Of a stretch of 64,000 bases of DNA, positions 1 through 12,268 are shown in pieces. The DNA is from Owenia fusiformis (Eukaryota > Annelida > Polychaeta > Sabellida > Oweniidae), in NCBI GenBank assembly GCA_903813345.2, contig CAIIXF020000010.1, positions 32,328,425 through 32,392,424 of the forward strand. The letters run 5' to 3'. The notes beneath the pieces were generated by a model. The model was not told the origin of the DNA. It saw only the letters and a program-made list of their open reading frames with translations, and ran no database searches. A program made the translations under genes and the position numbers. Numbering within the stretch: the first letter of the stretch is position 1; each line of letters opens with the position of its first letter.

Positions 1-327
1 ACCGTTTTTACTTCAAACTTGTTCCATTCAAAGCATAACAAAAATCCCTTTCTAATGGTACATTATTCTCTTAATAAGAGACCCTACTTTTAGCGGCATT
101 TTGGTCCCAAGTTGTAAGAAGGCCTTCCAACAGCTGGAGACCAAAACGCTGCGTGAACGAGGGACTCTTTACAATAAAGTGATGCACCGACAGAAAGGCA
201 ATCTTGTTTTGCTTTTAATGGTATAAGTTTGAAGAAAAACGGTGCAGTATGAAACTCGCAATCCTTGATTTTCAAGCAACTGGTAGGTCAAAAAATCAAA
301 TTAACGGTCGAAGTTAGTACCGCGTGA
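1..327. repeat. Truncated copy of a long foldback (palindromic) element
   Basis: This stretch matches the element at 57742-58143 over its whole length and is cut by the window start. It ends with the same arm (ACGGTCGAAGTTAG then ACCGCGTGA) as the complete copy. The central hairpin around TAAGAAGGCC is also shared. It codes for nothing; the 61-codon ORF on the minus strand here is part of the palindrome. Confidence 0.8.
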
Positions 328-2570
328 TGTGTAGTATTAGGTTTTTGAGTGCATTTTATACAGTACCACATAATAAGCGAGGAATATACTATACTGAAGA
401 AGTTACGATTTATATGTGAGGTATTCGTGTTTGTGAGTATATTCATGAGGCTATTATATTTTTGATTTTTCATGTGAGATGTTACTTTTTTTGCGAATGC
501 ATTATGTTAGGCACTATTACCTGTGATTTATAAACGAGTTATTAGTTCTATATAAGAGCTTTCATGAGAGGATTGGTTCATGCGAGTGAATCCAAATGCT
601 ATAGTCACTGATTTTTATTTGAGGTATTTTGTTTTGTTTAATGAACAGTGTTCCTTTTTTAAAAATAATTTCTGGATTTTGCGAACGTTTAAGTTTATGT
701 ACTCGAGATGCTGAATGATGTGGGGATTATTTTAGGCAGTGTCAATTTAATTGCTAAAACTGAAGGCTTTAGGTTTGCAGTGGGATGCTGACCCTTTTAA
801 ACGTTAAACGAATTATATCTCAAAGCATTAAGACCAAATTCTAAATATTGTATATCTAATATACTATTAATATTGTTATGAGTATTGGCTCTGAATTTGT
901 ATTTTTATTCAATTTGTGTTGTAATGACTCGAGTATAATGAGGTGTTACTTGGTGTAATGGTCTGGGAATGATGTTTATACTTAGCTCGTGGGTCGGGAG
1001 GGGTTGATAGACGTTTGACTTTGGGATTGCTAGGGTTTCTTATGTCACCACCAAAAGTGGTATGACATATTGTTAAAGTTTTCAACATAAAGTCCATTGA
1101 CAGTACATATTCGGCGTTCGGTGTATGTAACAAATATGCGTTGGCATTTTGCATGTTAATGCTTTGATATTCCCTTATATTAGTATACTCTTGAACACAT
1201 TCCATTTGTTGCTGTGCCTTTTCCATTTCCACTTGATTGTGCGTTCATGTTTTGTTACTTCAGAATTCTGATTTTTTATTAATGTGTAACAAACAGTATA
1301 ATATAACAATTATATTTGTCACTGCGATGCATTACATCGATTCATTTTTACATGATTACCGACATTTCTCAAAGATCCATGTAGTCAATCAAATGTTGAT
1401 GATATGGTCCTGTTATATTGATTGCTTCACCAATATCTCCAAAACGACATAAAATGTTGAAACATTGATTTTTTATATATAAGGTATTTTAAGGAACACA
1501 TACCGCAAAATTATAGCCAATAAACTTGATGTATATATTAAAAATATTTTCATGTGATTTTCTTTTAATGTTTGTACTTTAAATTATGAAAAAATACGAA
1601 AAACTTTTTACACGTTTTTTGACCCCTGATAATGACATGCATTATTCGGCCTAAAAGCCCGCCGCATTTATCGCGGCTATACAAAAATAAAACGCAGGAC
1701 ACATGTAGGTATCTAAATATAAGCTCAAATATCGTTATGCATATATGGTGCCACCAACTCCTTAATTAGACGTCCTGGAAATTGCATACCATGGACTATA
1801 TACTAAAAATGAATGTTATAATCGAAAATGATACAGGTATAATCCTGTTAAAGCTGAGGTGATACTAAATTATATCAACTGATATTGGAATATATTTTGG
1901 TATAGTTTAGTACCAGACTCTTGTCTATATTATTTTCTTTCCGTATCAGATGTTTAATTTTGAATGATATTTTTGTGATACTGGATTAAACAATAGATTA
2001 AACATTGATATAAGGATTTTACACAGGGTTAGGTGAAATAAAGTGGCATAAATTGGCATCATCTTTCAATTTTGAGCCTATATTTTAAAAATTTGGCCAA
2101 GATTGTAAGATATTTGGGCCCAAGATATTATTTCGCAAACTGATCGGCCCCCTCATTTTAGTTTTCAGATCCGTCCCTGAATTATATATCAAGTGATATA
2201 TAAATTCAATCAATGTCATAACTTTAAGTATATAATGGTGTTAATTACTTCTGAGAAAAATGTCATAGTTTTGGTGCATGATGTTACCAATTACATAATC
2301 TACAGCCATATTTTTGGTATATAAATTCTGAACAGGAACATAAGGGAAAGCCCATTTAAAAATTGGATTGTAATATGTAAGAAACATGTAAACCCCTTGA
2401 GGCAATAAACTTCTCTTTATAATTCAAAAGTGTTTGCTTTTGTGAAAAAATCAACTGAGCTAGGACGCTTTCTTTTGAGCGTTCGTTTTGACATAAAGTT
2501 GATCAAATATTAGCAGCGTATAACGGAACAGTCTGAAAAAACATGTTAAGTAGGTTAAGTATATTGAATA
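328..2570. other. Gene-free AT-rich stretch with repeat fragments
   Basis: No coding exon is visible. At about 1038-1072 a hairpin-like piece (ATGTCACCACCAAAAGTGG) matches, in reverse, the tail of the satellite element ending near 42630. At about 1540-1800 a piece ending in GCATACCATGGACTA matches, in reverse, the left end of the nested element at 37329. Near 2060-2175 a degenerate fragment resembles the GGCGGATCC-ended MITE at 32108. Confidence 0.6.
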
Positions 2571-2962
2571 AAGGACGATTCTCGGTTTGGAGAACGAAGT
2601 TCATCAATCTAAATGAGCATTATCCCTGCTTCGGACAAATTTGATTTTTTTACATAATATAGATTTGAATGTCTTCTTTTGAATAGTCATAATTTAATTT
2701 GGGTAATATTTCTAGATTTTTCGCAAAAAAATATTAGCGCAGTACACTTATGAACTTCTTTCCCCAAATCGAGACTTGTATTTTATTGAATCGGTCAAAT
2801 TGAGCCTTATCCCTGCTTCAGACCAATTTGTTATTTTTACATCTTGTAGATTTAAATGTCCTTTTTTGAATATTCATAGTTTAATTTGGGTAATATTTAT
2901 ATATTTTTCATTAAAAAGATTATTAGCCCAGGAGACTGTTCTCCAAACCGAGAATCGTCCTT
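2571..2962. mobile_element. 392-bp TA-flanked MITE with inverted ends
   Basis: The left end AAGGACGATTCTCGGTTTGG is repeated inverted at 2936-2962, and both ends abut TA, as expected for a Tc1/mariner-type target duplication. Inside, two roughly 100-bp blocks (GAGCATTATCCCTGCTTC and GAGCCTTATCCCTGCTTC) are direct repeats, so the element grew by an internal duplication. There is no transposase, so it is non-autonomous. Confidence 0.75.
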
Positions 2963-3648
2963 TATCGTTATCAACTATACAAGCTAGTCTTTTGAAATAG
3001 CAGTTAAAGATGAACTTTGATTCAATATAGTGGACTAGTAAATAATGATCCAACCAATAATTCAATTGAAATAATATGGAATTATATTTCAAATTGAAGA
3101 ATGTAATTAGCAGGTTATAGCTACATGTATATAAGAAGAGGAAGTTAAACTTGAAAGTAAGTATTTCATGGAGAAGGTATCGAACAGCATCGTGTGTGAA
3201 CAGCCAGTACCACCACCAAAATTAACTAAAATAGCTCGCTCAGTTTTCAAAAGTGCTGGCTGTCACTCATGGCATACTAGCCCTTGTGCTATATAGCTCG
3301 ATTTTTGTCTTCAAAACGTTTCTCTCGGACTGTTTAAAGTGGTTTCGATTAATCTTTTTCTAGCATTGTACATGCTAATTAGGTGGCCTCAAAACTAGAC
3401 ATTTTTCTCAAATGAACTCGGGATTCAGTTTTTCACAGTTTGTATACTCATGGTAAGAAATGGTCAATTATACAAAATAAAATTGCATTATACTTTCATA
3501 ATAACAAGACTTTAGCAAAATGCTACACATACACAAAAAATGAAACAAAATTCTGGGTCACACGACCATTCAAAATGGCCGCTTTTCGATAAAAATAACA
3601 AATTCAAATTAAAAACCGTTAAGTGAATTTCAACCTAAATACAATGTA

Positions 3649-4047
3649 ATAGACTAGATGCGAGTAGAAATAAATCTTGAGTTATGTCATTAACTATTCA
3701 AATTTTAGTCATATTTGAAATTTACTTGTAAAAGTACATCTAGAAATATGGTTTCGAAAATTGTTCATCAACTTTGAAAATTTAAAAAATGTGACTGCTA
3801 GTTCGGGTTGATTTCCCATAGACCCCATGTTACAAATCACAAAAAGTGAAATATGTTTTATTGTATTGGTCAGATAACATTTTTTACCTGAACATGTTTC
3901 AATTTGCATATCTATAAGATACATGAGGGTTATATGAAAATTGAACCTCTAAAACAGATATAATTTAAGTTAAGGGGAACTTTCTACTATACCCGCCATG
4001 CTATCTGACCCGAACAAGCCACCTGGTGGTGAAACTGGTGAAACGTG
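3649..4047 (+). repeat. Dispersed repeat, copy 1 (also at 11862-12268)
   Basis: The roughly 400-bp block starting GATGCGAGTAGAAATAA and ending near TCTGACCCGAA is repeated in the same orientation at 11862-12268. A more decayed copy lies in reverse near 34390-34660. It has no ORF longer than about 70 codons and lies just upstream of the channel-STAND gene, so it may fall in that gene's promoter or 5' UTR region. The type of element is not recognisable. Confidence 0.75.
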
Positions 4048-4365
4048 AAACTTGTGATGCCAGGTAATGAGAAGTGATATAGATATTGAAATGCCAACCA
4101 GGAATCATAAGAAAGGTCGAGATGTTAAAATACTCGAGGCTGTTTGATAAATGAATTATGTATTAAAATAACCTGATCTCCCCTTTTGAATCCCTATGAC
4201 CTTTTGGTATCTTAAATCATCAGTAACTTCCACGTTTATATGTAAGATATCTTATACTTCAGAAGTTATGTCAAATGTAATGTATATATTTTCAGAATTT
4301 ACATCCTGGTACTTCAATGGCCTTGAACTGGAAGTAAGGTCAAGACAGTGAATATCAACACAGTC

Positions 4366-7300
4366 ATGGAATGTTTGACGACCATTACTGATAAGTTACA
4401 ACCAAATTTCTTCTCGGTCTGTGGATTTCTTCTAAACATTTTGATCATTCCACGAATCGGGATCACGGTTGTTGCTCACACTCTACTTTTCAACGAGGGG
4501 AACTTTCTTTGCTTCTTGAACATCACATCTGGTCAGTACTCAGACGACGCCCAAACAAACTTCAACCAACGCTGTCATAATGCATTTGCTTCAAAATGGC
4601 CGCCATATGTTCATTGGTACACACAATTAGTGTTGACAATTTTCATTTTGAGTTGCTTCTATTTTCCATGTTGGTGGACTGTAGAGCATAAAAAGCCATT
4701 AGACAAACTGCAAGCAAATCGTGACAAGTATAATAGATCAATAGGAAAAGTTCCTTGGATATATCTTGCCCAGACCGCTGCACGAACAGCTGTTGAATTT
4801 ATCTTTACCGTTTCCCAGGTTGCCTTATATGGCTTCCAGATCCCAAGTAGATATGTTTGTTCAGTTGACAATGACACAATACCATGTGATAATCTCAAGG
4901 TAACTGGAAAAGTTGGCCTTTTTGTTGCTATGTTTCTCCTGTCTCTACTCGTGATAGGCTTGCTGATTGCTGATTTATACAGAACAATTCAAAAGTTTTT
5001 GAAAGGCAGTGAACTATCGCTCTTACCAGTGCTTTGTAACGAAGGTAAGAAATTATGTATTATGCAGAAGCATTCAAATTCTCGTAGTTTCATTTCCCTT
5101 TCTAGTATTTATAATATTGTAAGGTTGTATCATGATTTCTGTATTTTCTAAATGTTATTATATATATTGATCGTTCCTCTATTGCAAATCAGCCTCATTA
5201 TTTATTCTACCAAAAGTAAGCTTAATTATTCATTTTGTTTCACTAAAAAAAATAATATAAAAACATATACAAATATTTCTCAAATTAAGTTGTTACCTGA
5301 TTCAAACGATGTGTAATTTTTTCAGATTTTTTCGTAAACAGGTTTAAAAGAAAACAATGTTGAATATAGTTTACCAAATCATAATAGTACCAATCCAAAT
5401 GTTATAGTAATTAATAAATAATCTGACTTATTGGTTCTTTAAGTGGATCATTATAAAACGATTTGTAATATTACTTCAGGCCAAAAATACAGCCCTATAT
5501 CCACAAGCGCACCTGAACCTGTAGCAGATTTCTTCAAATGTGAAAACTACACAAAGTTGGAAAAGAAACTAGGTGATCAAGACTTGGTTGTCTTAACAGG
5601 TGAGTGAACAAGAAAATGACAATTCTAAAGAGTATAAAACCAGATTAAACAAAATAAGTTTTTTCATGTTTATATACATGTACATGTAATTGAAATTATA
5701 ATTACCACAATCTGACATATGGAGAGCATTATAATTACCATATATCCCAGATGAACATTTTGCTTAATACAAAGGAAATTTTGCAAGATAGACAACTCTT
5801 AACAATCGTCTGGGATGAAACAATAACTTTTTAATTTTGACAAAGATACCATATTTTAACATATCTTGTTTATATTAAAGGGACAATGACGGATATAGCT
5901 ATGAGGAAAGCTTTCTGAATTACATTACAGTCGTACTACAATATTTTTGCTCAAAACAATCTATTCGATACCTGTTATCTGAAATGCCTAAAAGTTCAGG
6001 TTTTATTTCATGATCAATTCTTTGTTTTGTAATGTTACCTGGCAAGGATGTTGAAATGTACATCCTTTCTCCTATTTCATTGAATTGGACATTTATACAA
6101 TCTGAAATATTCAGTAACGTCCATATTTGATAAGTTGTTTCTTTTTAGATTGCTTACCTCAAGGTTATGTCCCGTGCTTTGCAATAGTGCAATTCCCCGT
6201 CATCTGTGTACCGTTTTAAATGTTGTAATTAAAACGCTGAATAATATTTTATTTTAAATACTCTTTGTTAACGCAAATAACTTCTCTGGAAAGAAGCTTT
6301 AGACCACAGACAAGAGAAACTAGTTAGTATATGTATTTAAAACCATTTTCCTGGGTAAGTAAATACGAAAAAGAATGCCAAGAATTCTCGACTGAAAACA
6401 AAGATGGTTTGATAAGTATATATTTGTATTTTTGAACAGTCCCTTGGTTCAGGAAAATACAATTATGCCTTATCCTATGGCAGGAATTCTTAACTGAAAC
6501 AAATGGGATTTTAATATACTGTATAAGTGGTATTTAATCCGAGTGGTTAATTTTCCGAATGGTCAAATTTCATCATTTTCCTAATTTTAATTTTCCTAAT
6601 GAGATGAAACCTCCCATTGGATAACATTATAAAGACAATATTTCCGACATTAAATTTCCGAACCAGGCAAAAAGTAGGAAATAGGCAAATTAAATGATTA
6701 GGCAAAATTACCACTTATACAGTATTTGTGTATGTATATATATTTTAACACCCATTCCCCTTGTTTAGTCAACTTTATGACGTGAGTTCTTGACCGAAAA
6801 GAAAGGGGGTTTGTTTAGAATCCATGTGTATTTTTGAACAGCCTCTATTAGTCTAGGAAAATCTCAATGAGCCTTACTCTATACAAATAATTCTTGACTG
6901 AAAACAAATGGGGTTCGTTAAGTATTTATTCGTATTTTTGAATAGGCCCATTTGGCTCAGAAAAAACGCAGATAGCCTTTCTCTGTACTAAGGGGTTCAA
7001 GGCTGAAACTAAAACTAATTTTCAAACAGGTCCCTTACAGAATACCCTACTTATTTTTAGCAGAGAATTTCCTAACCAAAAACTAATGGAGTACTTTCAT
7101 TTAATATGGTATTGTATATATTTTGAAACAGGTCCACCTGGTTCAGGAAAAACGCAGATTACCTATTACTATGCCAAGAAGTTCCAGACTGAAAACGTAG
7201 GGACGATGTATTTCAAACTCAAATCAGCATCCCCGGAAGATATCATAGTTGATTGTAAGAAGGTAATTAAATTCCTTGCTTTGGACATTGATATTCCGGA

Positions 7301-9668
7301 CAGTGACATTGATGGTGAAGACATTGCACATAACAAGATCACAGCCAAAAGATTCCTTCGGCATATTTGTGAAAAGCTCGGCCAAAAAACACTGTTGATT
7401 TTTGACGGAGGAATATTCAATACAGCTTGTCTTATCAAAGAGGTATTCGAAGGTTCTGAATTTATCAATATCAAAGTTATTATAATCTTAACTGACCAAA
7501 AGAATATGAGAGGTTTTGAAAGTTCAAAAATTGAAGTCAATGGGTATACTGAACAAGATATTCTGGTCCTCGCCAAAGATTCTCCATACAATGAAGAATT
7601 CGAACTTGAAGATTTGGAGAAATTAGCTCGGAAGCTAGATTATTCTCCACTTGGTATACATGCCGCATGTCAATACATAATTGATTCTCCTGGTTATGAG
7701 ATAAAGGATTTTCTAAACCGAATGGATGAAGGTAAGAAGCCTATGACGGATAAAGTAAAGGATATAGTGATAGAGAAAAACTATCCAATACCCTTAATTG
7801 ATTTGTTTGAATTAAGGTACAAAACGGTTTGTGAGAAATACAAAAATGATGACGTACTTAAAATATTGAATATTGTGGCTATGCTAAGCTCCGGCCCAAT
7901 AGACTTTGATATCCTTGATTGGATTGTAAGGGCTAGCTGCCCAGAGAAAAACAAACCTATTTCTGATCATGATGAAAAGTTTATAAAGAATCAGTTGATT
8001 GAGGTAATAAAAGAGCACTACTTGGGCAATGTGGAAGAGATCTCAACCACTGGAAAAGATGACAAAATGCATAAAATACTAAATATGCATAATGTACCAA
8101 AATTCGCAATAACGTCAAGCTGGACAGAAGATGAAAGAATCAAATACTTCTTACAGGTGCTTCTCATCCTTGATGACCAGGTTGATAAAGACACGCGTCG
8201 TAACAAAGATGTCACATTGATCCTCAACCAGATCCCACATGTGAAACATGCACTGGAAACGGACTTGTTATCCCTTTCCAGAGATCAACATCAACAAGTC
8301 GGTATCCAAATTTTACAAATCGGACTACAAGATAGACTGCATCACATGTACACACAAACTGGGCTTATACAGTACTTCAAACAGAGCAAGTCAAAAGCAA
8401 AACAACAATTCTATAATCTTCTATCTAACAACAGCTACAACATCTATTCTGATGAGGCTGAACATAATATCAATGAAGAAGTGAGAAAACTGTTGGATCC
8501 ACAGCTGCAGAACGACATTGTCAGTGATGCATTTATCAAGAAGAAAGCCTATGTAATCAATAGTATGGTGCAAAAGCTAGAGGTACCTAAAGAGCCAGTT
8601 GACTTTGTGAATGAACTTATTTGTACAAGACGTCTGAATAGAGACGATGTAAAACTGTTCCAGAGAAAAGTGTCTTTATCCAATAATTATCTTACAGAAG
8701 CCGCATACAATACCCTAGTGGGAAAAGGTGCAGCAATTGAATTAGAGACGATGAGGAAAGTGTTTTCATTGGAGTTGTTGGTCTCTATCCTCTATACGCA
8801 TGGTCGTATGTACTTCTATCAGAACAACAGAGATAAGGATGAGGCAGATGAGGTTTATGAACATGACCTACGCCTTGCATATGAGATTTCTGACATAATA
8901 CATAAAGAGCATGGCATCAAAATAACTACCCTACTTCTTGCTGAGCGCAATGGTTTTCTATATATAGATGTAGATAGCGGCAATGAGGAAAGGATGAACA
9001 ACGCCAGGGGAAGATACACTGCCATGTTGGCTGATGAGAGCGAATATTATGAGAAGGGACTGCGAAAGATAGTGCCAAAGAACGATCGGTACCATCAGAT
9101 GATATGCCAAAAACAGTTGGTGAATTATTACACTTTAGCAGTGGAACAAGAACAAGAGAGAGGCAATGATCATGAGGCGAAAAAATTATATGAGAAGGGA
9201 TGTGAAGAAGCTACATTGCTACTTGAGTACATCGGGAAGGAGGATTATCATAACAAAGCAGAGGTCTTCATCAAAATTGGCAAGCTTAAAATGACACAGC
9301 TGAATGGAAAAATCCTTTGTGATGGAGATGAAGTTGACTCAAAATCGTTCAATGGCACTAAAACTAACTATTTGGAGGAAGCCATTGACACTTTCAAAAA
9401 TGCTCTTGAATTAGAGAAAGACAAAAGCCAGGATCACCAACGATTTGACCTTGTTGTCGATGCACATGCTGGACTTGCGTGGGCCTTGTATAAACGTGAC
9501 AACAAAAAGAACAATTGGAAAAATGCAAGAAGACATGCACGTGAAGCAATTAAAATTTGTAAAGGCAAAAATATAAGGAGGAATATTGAAGAGAAACTTC
9601 AAAGAGAATTATTGTCAAAGGGAAGTAATCGACTGGATTCCGTAACATCAGTAGACTCAAATGTGTGA
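4366..9668 (+). CDS. Four-TM large-pore-channel-like / NB-ARC (STAND) ATPase / TPR-like fusion protein
   Basis: Three exons (4366-5044, 5480-5599, 7132-9668) join at GT-AG sites, both junctions in phase 1, to give 1111 residues and a TGA stop. The first ATG is at 4366; an in-frame TGA at 4324 excludes a longer unspliced start, though an upstream exon is possible. Residues about 19-42, 82-104, 133-158 and 182-205 are hydrophobic helices. The two outer loops each hold two cysteines (49/70 and 165/174). The spacing of RCHNAF..W....HWYTQ before helix 2 and of YGF.....YVC after helix 3 resembles connexins, while two cysteines per loop is the innexin/pannexin pattern. Exon 2 is a linker. The ATPase follows: Walker A GPPGSGKT (267-274), Walker B LLIFDG (about 354-359), a sensor strand VIIILTD (about 382-388) and a GxP-like SPLG (438-441), then a winged-helix-like stretch. 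The last 250 residues are charged amphipathic helices resembling TPRs. No LRR, TIR, death or CARD domain is seen. Channel assignment is by motif and topology only; the exon join and the P-loop are firm. LRRC8 is a known analogue of a 4-TM pore fused to a repeat domain. Confidence 0.82.
6345..7131 (+). repeat. Decayed tandem copies of the P-loop exon start inside intron 2
   Basis: At least five blocks resemble the acceptor and first ~70 bases of exon 3. At about 6434, 6835, 6933 and 7023 a T-rich tract with a CAG or TAG is followed by a variant of GGTTCAGGAAAA and then, about 50 bases on, a variant of TTCTTGACTGAAAACAAA. Partial copies begin near 6345 and 6755. With the MITE at 6519-6722 removed, spacing is about 95 bases. 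All copies have mutated Walker A sequences and frame breaks, so they are relics, although some keep an acceptor-like AG. Confidence 0.65.
6519..6722. mobile_element. 204-bp TA-flanked MITE in intron 2
   Basis: The end CTGTATAAGTGG is repeated inverted as CCACTTATACAG, with TA on both sides. It sits inside the array of degenerate exon copies and splits one of them, so it inserted after that array formed. It has no coding capacity. Confidence 0.75.
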
Positions 9669-9964
9669 CGCTCTCACTTCATACATACAACTCATACATG
9701 ATACTGTACTCTCATACATAAATCTGCGATCAAATGACACGTGACTAATTGTTACAAATAGTTATATTTCACTTAATATCAATAGTACCAAGGAAATGTA
9801 GATTTTATAGTGCTGTTTATATCCCACTTATCTTATAGCATGAAGTTTAACCTAGGGTATGATATATATTGCACTATTTGAATATTTGAGGTTTTACCGA
9901 TTTATATATTGTTTGAGATTTTTATGTAATATATGTTATGTTTTTATTTTGAATAAGTGATTAT

Positions 9965-9970
9965 AATAAA
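9965..9970 (+). promoter_or_regulatory. Candidate polyadenylation signal of the channel-STAND gene
   Basis: AATAAA lies about 300 bases after the stop codon at 9668 and is the first clear hexamer downstream. No other gene starts in between. Confidence 0.45.
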
Positions 9971-10206
9971 AAAATACCACGATAATTCTCAGTTATAAGT
10001 ATTTTAAAATTGTCATTCAAGCTCATGATGCTTTATATGCCTCTTTGGTAGCTCATAGTATTAAGTGGGTGGGTTGGAATATGGGCTTAATTGGTATCAA
10101 GACATTTCACCCCCTGGACGTTTCACCCCTAGACAGTTCACCCCTCAGACGTTTCACCCCCTGGACGTTTCACCCCCTAGACACTTCACCCCCTAGACGT
10201 TTCATC

Positions 10207-11048
10207 TAGAGGTGTCAAGTATTAACCGGTTAACCGCCGATAATGCCTTGACCGGTCTGTGTTTTTATGGGTGGTTAGTTGACCGTGTATAATTCTGTTT
10301 ATTATATTGCATGCTAATCTGTTTGGTTTTAAGGTGTCAGTTTCACGTAAGCTACTCATACATGTCATAAGTCCGATAACTCCTTACATAGATCCAATCA
10401 GCAACTTTAATCCCTGCCACATTGCTTTCTCGCACTTACTTTGCATGTTAATCTGTTTGTTTTTCAAGCGTCAGTTTCGTGTGAGCTACTCATACATGTG
10501 ATAGGTCCAATTACTCCTTACAAACATCCAATCAGCAACTTTAATCCCTGCCACATTGCTTTCCCGCGCTTACTTTGCATGTTAATCTGTTTGTTTTTCA
10601 AGTGTCAGCCATGTGTAATCAACTCATAGGCCAGATAATTCCTTACACTCATGTAAACATCCAATATTGTTATCTATCAACGTCGCCAAAATGTCAAAGG
10701 TCAAAGCCTTGCATTGGTAGTGAGAAAATTAAAATTAAAATAAACACTTATCAGCTGCAATTCTCGTTGTTATGGTGCGTTCGTGGAGATTCCAAGGGTA
10801 AACCATCGTGGTAAATAATTAAGAGGTACCGGTAGTCAGATAGTGTATGAATAGAATAAAGTAAAGCTTGACGAACGTAAAAAATAAACGTCGATATATC
10901 ATTTTTCCAATGTTTTTCAACTTTCCAGATCGAAGATGAAGATTTCATTTGAAATTATCAGTTCAAATTTCCCGCCGGTTAACCGATTTTAACCGGTAAA
11001 AACACCCGGTTAACCGGTTAATGCTCAAGCAGTTAATTGACACCACTA
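10207..11048. mobile_element. 842-bp non-autonomous hAT element
   Basis: The ends TAGAGGTGTCAA and (inverted) TAGTGGTGTCAA are hAT-like. A perfect 8-bp duplication GTTTCATC flanks it (10199-10206 and 11049-11056). The target is a unit of the minisatellite arm. Both ends carry CCGGTTAACCGG-type subterminal palindromes. No hAT transposase is encoded. Confidence 0.88.
10306..10650 (+). repeat. Tandem 134-bp repeat inside the hAT element
   Basis: About two and a half copies of a 134-bp unit starting near GCATGTTAATCTGTTTG; the copies begin at about 10307, 10441 and 10575. Each contains an ORF-like frame, which explains three overlapping similar small ORFs that are not genes. Confidence 0.8.
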
Positions 11049-11861
11049 GTTTCATCCCCTGGATGCTTCACCCCCTGGACGTTTCACCCCCTAGACATTT
11101 CACCCCTAGACTTTTCATCCCTTAGACGTTTCACCCCTAGACGTTTCACCCCTTAGACGTTTCACCCCTTAGACATTTCATCCCCTAGACACTTCACCCA
11201 CTATACATTTCACCCCTTAGACGTTTCACCCCCATATATAGTTTGTGTACATGTACAACGTCATGGGTTGGGTATTTAGTGAATTTTGACTGAATTTACA
11301 TGAGTATACTTATTTCTTTCAAGTAACATTGACTGGAAAATGTCATAGTGTATAAAACCATAACAATATTGGTACAAATAAGTTTTAAAAAAAGGTTTAC
11401 ACTTTGTACTGATTAAATATGCGTTCCTCTAATTACCTAGACAATCCCTTCCCTTGTTATCAAATGCATTATTAAAAAGCAACAGACTGATGCATTATCA
11501 TTTTTTAGATTTAGAAAATTAATCCAATTGTTTTTTTTCTTGTACATTTTTAAGTGCAACATGTTCAATAGAAACAATATATATATATATATGTATATGA
11601 AATCTTAATATTTAAAATTCTTTGTACCTATGCTTTTGAATCCAAATTTTCTGAAAATTGATGCATATGTTTTTTGCTTGTAATGTTAATAAGGCCAGTA
11701 ATAAATAACAGTGCTAGAATGGCCAAAAATGTTGTTTTTTGTATTAATAGCAGAGTTGTTCTTCATTAACCAATTTCTTGAAGAGCTGCAATAGAAAGTT
11801 ATTAATTAACTGGATCTCACTTCAAAACCCAGAAAACTGAATATGGAAAAACAAGTGAATA

Positions 11862-12268
11862 GACTCGATGCGAGTAGAAATAATGATTTACGCCATTAAA
11901 TAATCAAAATTCAGTCAAAGTGATGTCATATTTGAAATCTACATGTAAAGTTTCTAGAAATATGGTTTAGAAAATTATTTTTCAACTTTGAAAATTTAAT
12001 TATTTTTGAAAATGTGACTTCTAGTTCGAGTTGATTTCCCATGAACCCCATGTTACAAAATCACAAAAAGTGAAATATATTTTCTTGTGTCGGGCAGATA
12101 ACATTTTCTTTTACTGGATATATTTTGATTTGCATAACTATTAGCTACATATAAGGGTTATATGAAAACTGAACCACTAAAACAGATGTAATTTAAGTTC
12201 AAGGGAACTTTCTATTATAACCACCATGTTATCTGACCCGAATGGGACACCTGGTGCTGAAACTGGTA
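11862..12268 (+). repeat. Dispersed repeat, copy 2 (also at 3649-4047)
   Basis: Same-orientation copy of the 3649-4047 repeat, with a small insertion and scattered changes. It lies in the centre of the minisatellite foldback element. Confidence 0.75.

Noticed and set aside
7086-7131. Start of the P-loop protein at the ATG 7086
   Set aside because: This ATG lies in the intron; an acceptor CAG at 7129-7131 and phase match to exon 2 (ending LVVLTG) show the exon begins at 7132.
7169-7591. 140-codon antisense ORF
   Set aside because: It is the shadow of the NB-ARC exon on the opposite strand.
10307-10814. Three overlapping similar small ORFs
   Set aside because: They are frames of the 134-bp tandem repeat inside a non-autonomous hAT element.
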